A stretch of DNA of 64,000 nucleotides from Diphasiastrum complanatum. Taxonomy: Eukaryota > Streptophyta > Lycopodiopsida > Lycopodiales > Lycopodiaceae. The position numbers were made by a program, and so were the translations under genes. The notes under the pieces were generated by a model. The model did not search any database. It had not been told where the DNA came from and saw only the letters and a program-made list of their open reading frames with translations. This document shows positions 53,183-64,000 of this stretch, in pieces. Within the stretch, counting starts at the first letter, position 1, and every line of letters starts with the position of its first letter. The DNA is taken from NCBI GenBank assembly GCA_029204225.1, contig CM055103.1:794127-858126 (forward strand). Direction: 5' to 3'.

Positions 53183-56100
53183 CTAGCTTGGTTCAATCAT
53201 TGCTTTACTAATCACTCCAAGTGATGATATGAACTTCATAAAAGGTGTCTTTTGAAGTGGTTTAGTAAGTAGATCAGCTACACATTCATTGCTTGGAACA
53301 TGCTCCAAAGCAATCTCCTTGGCTTGCACCATTTCTCTCACAAAGTGATGGCATATCTCAATGTGCTTAGATCTTGCATGGAAGATTGGGTTAGATGCAA
53401 GGTGTTGGGCTGATATATGGTCATTGTAGATGATTGGTGCCTCCTCTAAATCCATGATCTTTAGCTCCACCAATAATCTCTTGATCCAAAGTACCTCCTT
53501 TGTAGTGGTTGTCAAAGCTTTGTACTCAGCCTCGGTTGAAGATAGAGATATAGTTTCTTGCTTTTTTGAAAGCCATGAAACTACACCTTCTCCTATAAAA
53601 GTTGAATAGGCACTTTTTGATTTCCTATCCCTCTTGTCCCCTGCAAAATCTGAATCACTAAATGCATGAAGGTTAATCACATCTCCTCTATATAGAATCC
53701 CAAAATCCAATGTACCCGAGATGTATCTTAGAATCCTCTTAGCCTTTTTCCAATGGATATTCAATGGCTTTTGCATGGATTGGCTCAACCTACATACACT
53801 AAAGCTAAGATCTGGTCTAGCTTTAGTGATCCACATTAAGGAACCTATAAGTTGCCTAAACAAAGTGATGTCCATGAAGGATCTTTCATCATCTTCATTT
53901 GGCACTTTTACATCTTGCTCCATTGGTGTGTCAACACTTTTGCATACTTCCATCTTAAACTTCTTCAAAAGACTTTGAGCATAGTTTACTTGACTTATAA
54001 AGATAAAATCAGACCCTCTGAGTACTTCTATGCCTAAGATGAAGTGAAGACACCCTAGATCTACCATCTTGAACTCTAAGGATAGATCTATCTTGATTTT
54101 TTCAATACCATCAACACTATTTCCACTAATGATGATGTCATCTACATAAATGAGTAAAAGTACAATACCAACATCATCAAACTTAATGTAAAGAGTGGGA
54201 TCATATTCACTTTGAACAAAAGAAAGCGAAATAAGATATCAATGTAGTCTTGAATTCCAAGATCTCGAGGCTTGCTTCAAGCCATAGATGCTTCTTTGGA
54301 GATGGCATACTTTGTTCTCCATTCCATGCTTGATGAACCCTTGTGGCTGCTCCATATAGATATCCTCTTCCAAAAAACCATTCAAGAAAGAATTAGAGAC
54401 ATCCATTTGACATAGAATCCATCCAAAATGTGATGCAAGTGCAATGATTAGCCTTATTGTGACCATCTTGGCCACGGGTGCAAAAGTTTCCTCATAGTCT
54501 ATCTCTATCTCTTGAGCATAACCTTTTGCAACTAATCTTGATTTATGTTTGTTAACACTCCCATTTGCATTCAACTTAAGCTTGAAGACCCACTTGCATC
54601 CTATTACATTCCTTTGAGGTCTCTCAACAAGCAACCAAGTTTCATTCTCAATCAAGGCATCATACTCATCCAGCATAGCTTTATACCATTCTTTGGAGTT
54701 CAATGCATCTTCAACATTAGATGGTTCTTCAAAACTAGATAAAGCATAAGAATTGGATGAGATACCCTCAACTTGCTGTCCTTTGCCTTGATATGTGAGC
54801 CTTGATGGCTCCACTTTTGCCCTTGAAGATCTCCTTGGTGTGATAGGTGGGTTTGGTGCTTGCTCCTCCATGAGCTCCTCCTCAAAACCAAGATCTTGCT
54901 CCTCGGCCATCTTCTTCTTGATTGTTGGAGCACTTGAGCCTTCTTCAAGCATATGCATATGATGTTCATCAAAGATGACATCCCTTGAAACAACAAATTT
55001 GTTCAAGGATGGGAGATAGACTTTGTAGCCCTTGCTTGAGCTTGCATATCCAAGCATGATCCCTCTTGTGGAAGATGGATCCTCCTTGGTTCTTGTTTCC
55101 AATGGCACATGCACATAGCATATACACCCAAAAACTTTCAAGTGATTAAGATTGGGTTTCTTTCCATACAACATCTCATAAGGAGTTTTGCCTTCAATTG
55201 CTTTGCAAGACACCCTATTCATCAAGTAGTTTGCACATACAAGAGACTCACCCCAAAAGGATTTGGGCAAACAAGCATCTAATCTTAAAGCCTTAGAACA
55301 TTCACATAATGTTCTATTCCTTCTTTCAGCAACTCCATTTTGTTGAGGAGTGTAAGGACAAGAAGTCTCTTTCTTGATCCCTTCCTCCTCACAAAAGGCC
55401 TTGAACTCATTGGAGATGAATTCTCCACCATTGTCACTTCTAAGAATCTTGATGCTATGATTATGATGCTTTTCCACAAACAACTTGAACTTCACAAAAG
55501 TATCAAATACTTGAGACTTGAAGGAAAGTAAGAACACCCAACAATATCTTGAGTAGTCATCAATGAAGGTTAAAAACATGGATGAACCTCCATTAGATTT
55601 GGTGCTAGCAATGTGCACATCCGAGTGTATGAGTTCAAGAGGATGAGATGACTTTGTGATGGAGTTAGGAAACACCTTCTTATGTGCCTTGGATAAGGCA
55701 CAAGCTTCACAAACCTTGTCTTCCTTCCCAATAGACCTTGGTATGCCTAAAGCATACTCCTCCTTGATCATAGCCTCCATGGAACCCGAGTTGACATGTC
55801 CAAGTCTTTTGTGCCATAAAGTAAAGGTAGATATATTGCTCTTCTCGGCCAACATGACAACATTAGTATCCATAAATGCATCCAACTTATAAAGTTTGCC
55901 AAGTCTAGTGCCCTTAGCCACTATCTTACCCTTCTTCTTGATGAAACATTCATTTGAAGCAAAGTCAACATTGAAAACATTGTCTACCATTTGGCCAACA
56001 CTTAGTAGATTCTTTGTTATTGTAGGAATGTACAAAACACCTTCTATGTTGATCTTTTTGGAAGATCCTAAGCAAAGGGGAATGCTACCAACTCCTTCAA

Positions 56101-57151
56101 TCTTACAAGCTTCATCAATTGCTGTATAGATAGACTTTATAGGTCCATCATAAGATAAGAGAGAAGAGAAAAACTCCCTTTTACTAGTCATGTGTGAACT
56201 AGCACCCAAGTCAATCCACCAAGGATCTTCTCCTTTGAAGCTTGTTGAAGAAAATATGGACATCATGAGAGAGTCCTCATGTGAACTCTCCTCCTCCTCC
56301 TCTTTGCTCATGTTGGCTTGGCTTTGATCTTGCTTCCTCTTGAAGCATTCCGAGGCATAATGCCCCATCTTGCTACAATAGTAGCACTTCACCTTTGATT
56401 TGTCCTTCTTGACTTTGGTGGTTGATGGAGATGCCTTTGAGGGTCCCTCTTGATCCTCAAGATTTGTAGACTTCTTGATTGTTGATCCTTTGCCTTTGGA
56501 CTTGCCTTTGCCTTTGGTGAAGAGAGCTTGGTCATCTCCACCTTGTATGGAAATCCTATCCATCCTCTCTTGCATTTGGCTCCTTCTTGATTCCTCGGCC
56601 ATGAGTGTGCCTTGGAGTTCTTCAAGTATGGGTAGCTTACCCATAATTGCATATCCCTGAACCAAATTTTCAAATTCAAAGCTTAGTCCATTCAATATGA
56701 GTTGAACAAGCTCTTCATCCTTGATAGGATCACCTATAAAGGCTAGCTCTTTGTTCAATTCCTTTACTCTTAGGACAAAAGTATGTGCACTCTCTCCTTT
56801 CTTTTGATAGCTTCTATAGATTTGATTCTTCAAAGCTAACATTCTAGTTTGGTTATTGGATTCATAGACCTTTTGAAAAGTCTCCCAAGCATCTTGAGCT
56901 GAAGTGCAATCTCCTACCTCTCTTAAGAGTTCATTTGCAACATTCATTTTTATGCAATGTAGTGCAACATTGCACCTCTTGATGTATTTGGCTTTTTCTT
57001 GAGGATAAATAGGTTCACCCTCCTTACCATTTACAATTTCCATCAGATCTTGCATGATCATGATGGATTCCATTCTAACTTTCCATATGGAATAGTTAGT
57101 TTTGTTGAGCCTTTCATTAGTAACCAAAAGATATGCATTTATAGATGCCAT
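53183..57151 (-). CDS. gag-pol: Element D gag-pol, complete but for one UGA
   Basis: One frame of 1,322 sense positions from MASINAYLLVTNERLNKTNY to the stop at 53183, interrupted only by TGA at codon 971. Order: gag; zinc knuckle C256-C259-H264-C269; protease DLGAS with D314, where the family has DSGAS; integrase HHCC (WHKRLGH..CEACALSK); core D511, D573, E609 (DD35E); reverse transcriptase with QMDVSNSFLNG and YVDD at 1002-1005; RNase H with DSDFAGDKRDRKS, SSTEAEYKAL and NDHISAQHLASNP. The TGA falls where element G has Ser (TCA). It is the most complete polyprotein in the window. The D-L-G change should inactivate the protease. Confidence 0.96.
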
Positions 57152-57949
57152 CTAGTCTCCTAATCAAGGACTTGACACAAATGAAGGTTACTTCTATTGA
57201 TTTGATTGAAGGTCTACCTTATCCCACTTCTTAGGGACCTGAAAAGATCAGTAATAGACTTCCTATAAAGATCTAAGAATGATCTCTAACAAAATCAAAT
57301 CATAGAATACTAGAAACAATGCACTTGCTTGATTGAAGTAGACAATACTAGTAGAATTGCCCCTCTTTCTATAAAGAGCATTAAATCTTCCAAATGATCT
57401 GATCAAGAGTGAATTTCAGCAACCTAATATACTTCCAAAATAACTTGTAAAAGATCTAAATGGATTTTAATGAGGATGCAACACAATCTACTATCCAATC
57501 ACAAGCAAAAAATGATCAAAATTGATGAAAAATTGATCTAATTTGGTGCATAAGTCAAGCAATGGTTGGACTGAACCTAAATCACTTTAGGAGGTGCCTA
57601 CTACACCTTAGAACAGCCTTGAAGAGTCCCCAAAACTCTGATCTTCCCTCTCCTTGAATGCTAGAAAGCCTCCTCTATGAAATCACCTCCAAAACTCGCT
57701 TAGAAATCAATGCTTGGAGCAAACAAAACTTGCTATCTTGGTAATGTGAATTGAATTCAACTTTGCCTCTGAATTTAGACACCTAAACACCTGCAAATGA
57801 AGTCACACAACACCAATTTCCAATGTATTTGACTCACTTTGAGTTCTAGAATCAATACTAGATGCTAAGATCCAATCTACACAAGATTTAGATCAAAAAT
57901 TGTGATCAAATTGAATGAAAACCAAGGATTTAGCTCATTTCAGCCTTTA
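57152..57949 (-). other. Element D leader
   Basis: About 0.8 kb between primer site and gag start, without a frame of interest. Leaders of this size are also seen in elements A, G and F. Confidence 0.8.
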
Positions 57950-57962
57950 GGCTCTGATACCA
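57950..57962 (-). promoter_or_regulatory. Primer binding site, element D
   Basis: GGCTCTGATACCA, the complement of TGGTATCAGAGCC, directly abuts the LTR. Confidence 0.95.
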
Positions 57963-58220
57963 TGTAAAAAAAACAGCAAATAAGGATCCTAAAACACTTG
58001 AAATGATGAGGGAAACAATAGATTATGATTTCATAAGATTAGCACAAGTTGAACCATCAAAATCCATCAAAAATCTATGCTTGAACCTCACTAAATGGCC
58101 CAAATCCTTGAAGAAGGCTTCACACGTGTGAAAGTACGGCCTCCCACAGTCTGAGTACTGTACACCAGACCTACATTCAATCCTATAATCATTAGTAATC
58201 ACAAGTACTCAAACAATTAT
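57963..58220 (-). repeat. Element D 5' LTR, truncated
   Basis: The 258 bases next to the primer site match the 3' LTR with about three differences (roughly 1%), so the insertion is young. Identity stops at CAAACAATTAT; the remaining ~424 bases, including the TATA region, are replaced by unrelated sequence. CACACGTGTG is at 58121-58130. Confidence 0.93.
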
Positions 58221-58727
58221 CCTTATCCAAAGTTGACCTTCTAGAATATGGCTAAAATCCAAAGTGCTAGTTTCCTAGAATATAGGAATATTTCCTAAAA
58301 AATAGGATCTAAGGAAAATGGTCAACTCTTATCTTCTAGAACTCTATACACACGTGTGAACATCCACTTGCCATGTGGGAGCATTTACTCATGCATATGC
58401 ATATCATGACTTGGATTTCAATCAATAGGTAATCTATAGTGCATGAGCCAAGTGTGAAAAATGCAAAAATAAGCTTGGTAGAGGCCAAAAATCTTGTATA
58501 TAGGATGATTACACATGTGTGGAGCCTGTTCCCACGTGTGAAACTAGTGTAGTTGTCATGTACCATAATCATATAGGTTGTACATATGATTTAATTCAAG
58601 TTCTAGTGGCTAAAAAGGCCAAAAACTAGTTTTCTAGACATATGACACATGGCATCAATCTATTGCTTGCATGAGCCACATCCTTTGGTTAGGTGTCACA
58701 TCCCATGTGTAGAGGACAGCTCACATG
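58221..58727. other. No gene; unassigned sequence with G-box palindromes
   Basis: Fills the gap between the truncated D LTR and LTR E. CACACGTGTG at 58349-58358 and CCCACGTGTGAAAC near 58530 suggest that it is also LTR-derived, perhaps upstream sequence of LTR E, whose start is uncertain. Confidence 0.4.
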
Positions 58728-59285
58728 TGTGGAATAAGTTGAAGTAGACGAATTTGGACTTCTAGAAGATTTTCAAGTAGATCTCCATATAGAAGGAAAA
58801 TGGACCAAAAGTGCTCAAAATAGAAGGTTTTGTCCAAGTGTCAGTTTTGCATGATGAATCATCATATGACAAAGCACCTTCACACATGTGGGATAAAAGG
58901 GATGATCAGTACCACGAGCTCCTACTTATTGTATATATAGAGCCACATTTGGCCATAATCAGTGTGAGACACCAATCTTGGTTTTGGAAGCAATTTTGAG
59001 TGATTCTCTCCATTTGTCTACATTTGTTTTGATTGTTTTGAGGTTCTATCAATGTGTACTTGATTTTCAGGTTGGAGTCCGTACTCAGACAGTGTTTCAC
59101 ACGTGTGAAACCAGAAAGTACACTTACCTTCAATAAATGATTGTTCTTGTTAGGATTTTGTGTCTAGAATTGATCTAGATTGATCTTAATCTGAAGTAGA
59201 TTGATAGATCAAGTAATCTGACAACCAATCCCTCTTGAGGATCAGATTAGAATCCACTCTTGGTCCTTTTTGTACATTTTCCACA
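58728..59285 (+). repeat. Copia LTR E (left end approximate)
   Basis: The right end is firm: TTTTCCACA followed by a primer site. The left end at TGTGGAATAAG is only a guess from the terminal inverted repeat. TATATATAG at 58932 is the TATA box; CACACGTGTG at 59098-59107 lies 166 bases downstream, preceded by GTCCGTACTCAGACAGTG. Confidence 0.6.
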
Positions 59286-59298
59286 TGGTATCAGAGCC
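59286..59298 (+). promoter_or_regulatory. Primer binding site, element E
   Basis: TGGTATCAGAGCC directly after the LTR end CCACA. Confidence 0.93.
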
Positions 59299-60918
59299 TA
59301 GTACAAGAGGTTTTGTTGAAATTGATAGGGTTAATTTAAATCAAAGCCAAAATTAGCAGTTTTTTGGAAACTAGTCAAATTTTGTGTAGCGAGTTGGATT
59401 TGATAGCTATCCTCAAAATTTTTGGTCCAGATCTTGTTTTGGGCTGTAGGAACCCTTTTCACATGTGTGAGGCCGTACAACTCTGGTTTTGACTGAGAAA
59501 TTTCAAAAATTTGTAGAATTTGACTCACATACCCAATTTGAGTGATTTTTGGTGCAAAATCAAGCATTTTATATAGAGAATCCAATCCCTTGATTACTTC
59601 TTGATTAGATCAGCCAAGAAATTAAATTTGAAGCTTGAATAAGGTGCATTAATTGATTATCTCTGATTTTTTGAGTGCATGTTGAAGTTGAGAGAGATGT
59701 TGCTAAAAATCATAGATTAAGGAGTGATATGCAAGGTGAGAGGTTGAAATCCATTGTACCATCACTCTAGATTTGTTCAAGAGTGATAGGGTCAAGTTTA
59801 GAAGCATCAATTTGCTAGAAAACATCTTTGGATCTGTCCTCCAAGTGAAACCTTTGAGAGTTTCTAGTGCATATAGAGCATCTATGCAAATCTTTTGTAG
59901 AATTTGACATAGATTGGCTTCTAGAAAAGAGATTGAGATCCAAGTCACATTGTTCAACCCTACTCAATTTGTTTGAGTGATTGTAAGGTTTGAAAAGAGT
60001 CATTAAGGTGTCTATGGCAAATGTGTAGAGAGAGATCCAATTTTCTAAGAGTTCCTTCCTTTGTAGAGGGCAAGATCTAGAAGCTCATTATGTGTTGTTA
60101 TTGGTGGAGAGTTTGTCTCTTCCTAGGTGATCAAATCTTTCTAAGTGGCATTAGCTCTTTGAAGCACAATATCTTATTGAGAAAAATCACCACTTTTGAT
60201 TTTGAATTTCATTCCAATTCTTAAGAGGTAGAGTAATTGGTGGAATCCAATAGGGGTGATTGAATCAATTTATTGAGCAAAAATTGACATAGTATGTATG
60301 AAACTCAAATTTGTTCTATTCAACTTTCTTTGTAAGAGTGTGAGGGTAAATTTGAGATCTCATTTGATGTCTAGAGTGAGGAGTCCATATTTGAGTATAC
60401 ATGCATGGTTGAGATCTTTGTGAATCTCTAGTTGTCTAATTTTTTAAGCTTTGTGAAAAATTGGTGATATAGTTTGTTGTCAAATCAAATCAAATTCATT
60501 CTAAATCTCAAGTGTGAGATTATTTGGGTCAAGAGTGAGTCCAAAAGAAGTGATTAAGTTTGATTTTCATGTATTTGAAACAAAACCCATCTTTTGTTCA
60601 AGAATCTCAAGTGTTGAGAGAACTAGTCAAGTGAAAAGGAAAATCTAGGTGTCAAATTTTTTTCATATCCATTTCAAGTTTCAAAAGAAAGAGTCATTGG
60701 TATTTGATGAGTCCAATAGGAGATTGGATCTGATTTCAAAGATTGTGTGCTTTTGTCTTAGTGATCAAAGCAAAGTTTCCAAGTGACTAGTCATTAATGT
60801 GAAGATTGATTCTTAGGTTTGTGAGCTAGATCTTTTGTAGATCCTTCTAGATTGTTGAAGATGTTCAAATCTAGTCTCTTGAAAGTCACAAATTACATTT
60901 GTTAAATCATATCACAGG
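59299..60918 (+). other. Element E leader, no coding region
   Basis: 1.6 kb of non-coding sequence follows the primer site and is cut by LTR F. It is twice as long as the leaders of A, D and G. Either E had a long leader into which F inserted, or gag lies beyond F outside the window. Confidence 0.5.
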
Positions 60919-61565
60919 TGTGAAAATTGTCAACATTTCCTTGTCTAGTTTTAGGCCAAAATTGCTAAAAATGGCACATAGTTTAGGATCTGACTTTTCA
61001 CACGTGTGAAACAGGTCTAGATATTTTTAGTAAGTGTATTTTTTCAGTATGAAGAAGTGTCAAACTTCAAGACCTTCGAAATGAGTCCATTTTCATGTAT
61101 TTTGGACATATATGCCAATTTTACCTATATAGGGCATATTTTAGGTAAGGAGGGTCTAGAGAGAGGAGAGAGAGTCATCTCTCTCAGCTATATATAGCAG
61201 GTAGGCCGTGGAGAAACAGGTTGGAGCAGATCCATTGTATTCATTTGCTTAATGAGAGATTTTTCTATTGGGTTCTCCTTCCATTGTTGGCATTGTGTAG
61301 TGATTGAGTTCAAGCTTTGTGTGTATGATCTTAGGTGCTTTCCAAAAGTGATAGGCTGATGTATTATGGACTGTATAATGCTATTTTGGGCCGCACTTGA
61401 TGTTTATGGAAGTTTCCATTTGTGATAAATGCTTTTTGATCAAGTTCTTTGCATTCTAGGTAGCATAGAATGTGTTGCCAATTCCTAGCTTATGTAGTTT
61501 GGAGTGCAAGCATTCAAGCCAATGATCTTGGAGTTTAGATCCACTTAGGATCTGTATTTTTCACA
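60919..61565 (+). repeat. Element F 5' LTR (647 bp)
   Basis: TGTGAAAATTG to GTATTTTTCACA, with 8-bp terminal inverted repeats and nearly the length of element A's LTR. CTATATATAG at about 61188 is the TATA box. CACACGTGTG is at 60999-61008, here upstream of the TATA. The candidate target duplication on the left is ACAGG (60914-60918); its partner is outside the window. Confidence 0.85.
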
Positions 61566-61577
61566 TGGTATCAGAGC
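61566..61577 (+). promoter_or_regulatory. Primer binding site, element F
   Basis: TGGTATCAGAGC directly after the LTR. A leader of about 1.16 kb (to 62738) follows; TGTTCAGGTTG-like and CTTGCTGGA motifs recur in it (about 62290, 62470, 62525), suggesting internal repetition. Confidence 0.93.
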
Positions 61578-62738
61578 TGGTTGGCTTCTATTTACAGTAA
61601 GTATTCCATTTTTGGTGATATTTGGATGTTTGATCAAGTTCTAGCATGATTTTGCATTGCTTTGTTGATCAAATCTTACTAACCTTTGTTTTGTGAGTTG
61701 AACTTGTGGATCAAAAGCATATTTCAGGTCTATTGAAGATCAGAGGCTGAAAAGAAACTATTTTGGATCAGATCATAACACCTAATCATTTGTGATTGTG
61801 AGGCTTGTGCATATTCAATACTAACAATGTTCTTTTCAATCCTATTGTTGACAATCTCCATTCTTGGATGAACACTCTCCTTAAGTGGATGAAACTTCTC
61901 CTTAAGTGGATGACAAATGCTCTTTTGAGTGAGTTGTAATTCTCCTAAAGGCTGAGCAAAGCTCCCATTTGGATGAAAGATCCCCTTTTTTGGGTGAACA
62001 TATTGTAAGCTCCATTGTGAAGAGCATATTGTAAAGATTGTCATCAATTTTGGCATAAATTTTGGTGTACTTTGTTGAGCATGTAAGTAACTCTCCTTAT
62101 GTAATTTGATTGGAGCATTTGCTGGAAGGTGTTAACCATTATGCAAGTGTGTTTTCAGGTTCTTAACAGGTTGAGGAACATTCTCATGTGAAGTGATCTT
62201 AGATCTACATCTAAACACCAAGATTTGACAAGATAGTGAAGCTAGTCTTGTGATTCACTAAGTGTGCTCATTCATTCACCTCTAAATCTTGTATTTATCA
62301 CTTGCTGGAGTTTATAAACTTTTAGAAGTGTGGTTTACATGTGGTTTTACAGGTTGAATCAATATCTTAGTGTGGTGATCATATGTTGATCAAGTTTGTT
62401 CATTACTAGGTAATTTTGGCATCCTAGTTTTGGGTATTTTCTAAGAATGCAAGTAACTCTTCACACCATAACTTGATTTGGTCACTTGCTGGAAAGTTTG
62501 AGAGCTTAAGCAAGAGTGTGTTCAGGTTGGTTTGAGTTTGTAATCCATTCTTAGTGTGTGCAAAGTGTTGCATGTGTTTCAATCTTCCTTTCTATGCTTG
62601 AAAGCCAAATAGTTTCAAGATAGAGGTCATTTAGGGTTCTAAATCTTTTAAGATCTTCTCCTTCTTCATTTATTGAGAGAAAGGAGAGTGCTAGGTGCAT
62701 TAGAACAGAGCCTAAGGACACAAGAAGATTTTAGCATC

Positions 62739-64000
62739 ATGACATCCAATGGTGGAATCATGTTGGAAGCTAAAGAGAGGTTAAACTCTACAAACTATTC
62801 AACTTGGAAAGTGAGGATGGAGTCTTTACTAGAGTTGAATGAGCTAATGGATATAGTTGTGGGAATTGAAGAAAGACCTCTAATTCTTCAAGAGCAACTA
62901 AATTTTGATAGAAGGGCTAAAAGAGCCTTACATATCATAAAGATGAATGTTACCAATGAACTTCTTAAAGAAGTTGGTAAATGTACTTCTTCAAGTGAAG
63001 CATGGAATGCTTTGAAGAAGATCTATGAGTCCAAATCCACATCTAGGGTTCTCACCCTAAGAAGGCAAATCTTCCAAAGTTGTCAAAGAGAGGGAGAGAG
63101 TGCACATTCATTTGTCTTGAAGGTTAAATCCTTGAATGATGATCTAGCATGCATAGATGAAAGCATAAAGGATGGGGAACTAGTTCAAGTCATGTTGAAT
63201 GGTTTGCTTGATGAACATTCTAACCTTGTACAATGCTTTGCTATACAAAAGTCCTTGCCAAGTGTCAATGACTTGCAAGAGATCTTGGTGGCTGAAGAGC
63301 ATAGGTTGCAAGCCAAAGGTGGTGGTGCATCAACACAAGGTGGAGATGAAGAAGCTCTTTTCACAAAGGGCAAGTTCAAAGGCAAGTGGTCCAAGCAAGG
63401 TAGTTTGGAGCATGGAAAGCATTCTTCTTCTTTGCAAAGTAGGAAGCAAGATAAGTCCAAGTTCAAATGTTTTTATTGTGGAGTGAAAGGACATTTTGCA
63501 AATGAATTCCATAAGAAACAAAATGCTAGATCTAGGTTGAGATCTAATGTACTTCTTGGAGATGATAATTGTTGTGCTAACTTGGCAAGCTTTGGTGAAT
63601 CTATGGTCAATTTTTTGGATCCATTGGATCTTGAAGATGCACTAGTGTTACCTACCAGTCATATGGAGTCATGTGGAGCTAAATTAACATCATGTTTGTA
63701 CTCTTCTACTCATGGACTTCCAAGGCTTGGTGGTTCTTCAATGGTGCTAGATGGCAAGTGCAAAAATGGAAAAGGTAAGGAAGGAGCTAACTTCATCAAT
63801 GGAGTTGATGAAGATTCTTCTTTGGAAGTGATTGTTGCTAATGACTTGTTTGTTCATATGGAAAAAGATGGAGATGCTAAGTGTCATTCTTTGCAAGAAG
63901 ATGGTTGTTCTTCTAATTCTTTTCATATTGATGTATGTAATCATGTGGGAAAAGATGATGGTGCTTTGAGCATGCTTGAAGGAAATGGTTCTTTTACATC
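62739..64000 (+). CDS. gag: Element F gag, open at the window edge, with long extension
   Basis: The frame starts MTSNGGIMLEAKERLNSTNY and stays open for at least 420 codons. It is a close relative of element A gag (WKVRMESLLELNELMDIVV, IKMNVTNELLKEVGKC, LVQVMLNGLLDEHSNLV). The zinc knuckle is C244-C247-H252 with Phe257 in place of the last Cys. About 163 further residues follow without the protease WWIDSGAS motif: they are acidic and contain scattered Cys (DDNCCANLASF, SHMESCGAKLTSCLY, GDAKCHSLQEDGCSS). Elements A, D and G have only 45-65 residues between knuckle and protease. Function of the extension is unknown. Confidence 0.9.
   Translation, partial: MTSNGGIMLEAKERLNSTNYSTWKVRMESLLELNELMDIVVGIEERPLILQEQLNFDRRAKRALHIIKMNVTNELLKEVGKCTSSSEAWNALKKIYESKSTSRVLTLRRQIFQSCQREGESAHSFVLKVKSLNDDLACIDESIKDGELVQVMLNGLLDEHSNLVQCFAIQKSLPSVNDLQEILVAEEHRLQAKGGGASTQGGDEEALFTKGKFKGKWSKQGSLEHGKHSSSLQSRKQDKSKFKCFYCGVKGHFANEFHKKQNARSRLRSNVLLGDDNCCANLASFGESMVNFLDPLDLEDALVLPTSHMESCGAKLTSCLYSSTHGLPRLGGSSMVLDGKCKNGKGKEGANFINGVDEDSSLEVIVANDLFVHMEKDGDAKCHSLQEDGCSSNSFHIDVCNHVGKDDGALSMLEGNGSFT

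Noticed and set aside
54239-54241. UGA readthrough as a proven gag-pol control
   Set aside because: The stop is inside RT, not at the gag-pol border where such control acts, and the relative has a Ser codon one substitution away.

Overview
The window is nuclear DNA from a land plant. Several LTRs are followed by TGGTATCAGAGC-type primer sites, which match the 3' end of plant initiator-Met tRNA. The polyproteins are plant Ty1/copia type, there is a plant receptor-like kinase fragment, and the C-terminal domain of a CACTA transposase is present. No genus can be named from the sequence. I see no rRNA, tRNA, CRISPR or bacterial-type operon. Almost everything is a nested pile of transposable elements and their debris, and no intact host gene is supported.

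Layout. 0-7 kb holds repeats: a GGTACC foldback, two blocks of a GC-rich palindromic repeat (1.26-1.73 and 5.45-5.87 kb) flanking a 3.7-kb repeat-rich segment, and a GGCGCC cluster. 7.1-13.7 kb holds copia element A (7917-13631, TSD TGGAA), which is inserted in the LTR of an older minus-strand element B. 13.7-17.8 kb is a minus-strand mosaic of at least three copia lineages plus a scrap of gypsy integrase. 19.7-21.3 kb holds two unidentified minus-strand coding remnants, one with a Rep-like Tyr motif. 22.5-26.8 kb is a scrambled copia (gag, RT, gag) joined to a receptor-kinase pseudogene. 27.6-31.5 kb holds a possible transposase zinc-binding remnant, twin hairpins and minus-strand copia pol. 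32.1-41.6 kb is a complex locus: an A-type leader fused in frame to G-type pol (element H), one LTR shared by H and full-length copia G, and an apparent 1-kb inversion that carries G's 3' LTR. 41.8-47.4 kb holds two unidentified convergent, intron-bearing coding remnants, the second split by a solo LTR with TSD ATAGT. 48-52.5 kb holds a (GA)66 microsatellite and CACTA remnants. 52.5-58.2 kb is copia D, with one in-frame UGA in an otherwise complete gag-pol. 58.2-64 kb holds LTR E, then copia F, whose gag is still open at the window edge.

The copia elements share one scheme: LTR, PBS, leader of 0.6-1.2 kb, gag with a zinc knuckle, aspartic protease, DD35E integrase, reverse transcriptase, RNase H, polypurine tract, LTR. 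The best unexplained signals are an exact 10-bp palindrome, CACACGTGTG, repeated in the LTRs of divergent families, the chimeric element H, the inversion at 40.5-41.5 kb, and a long Cys-containing extension downstream of the element F zinc knuckle. All positions were read by eye; LTR ends with a TSD are firm, others are approximate.
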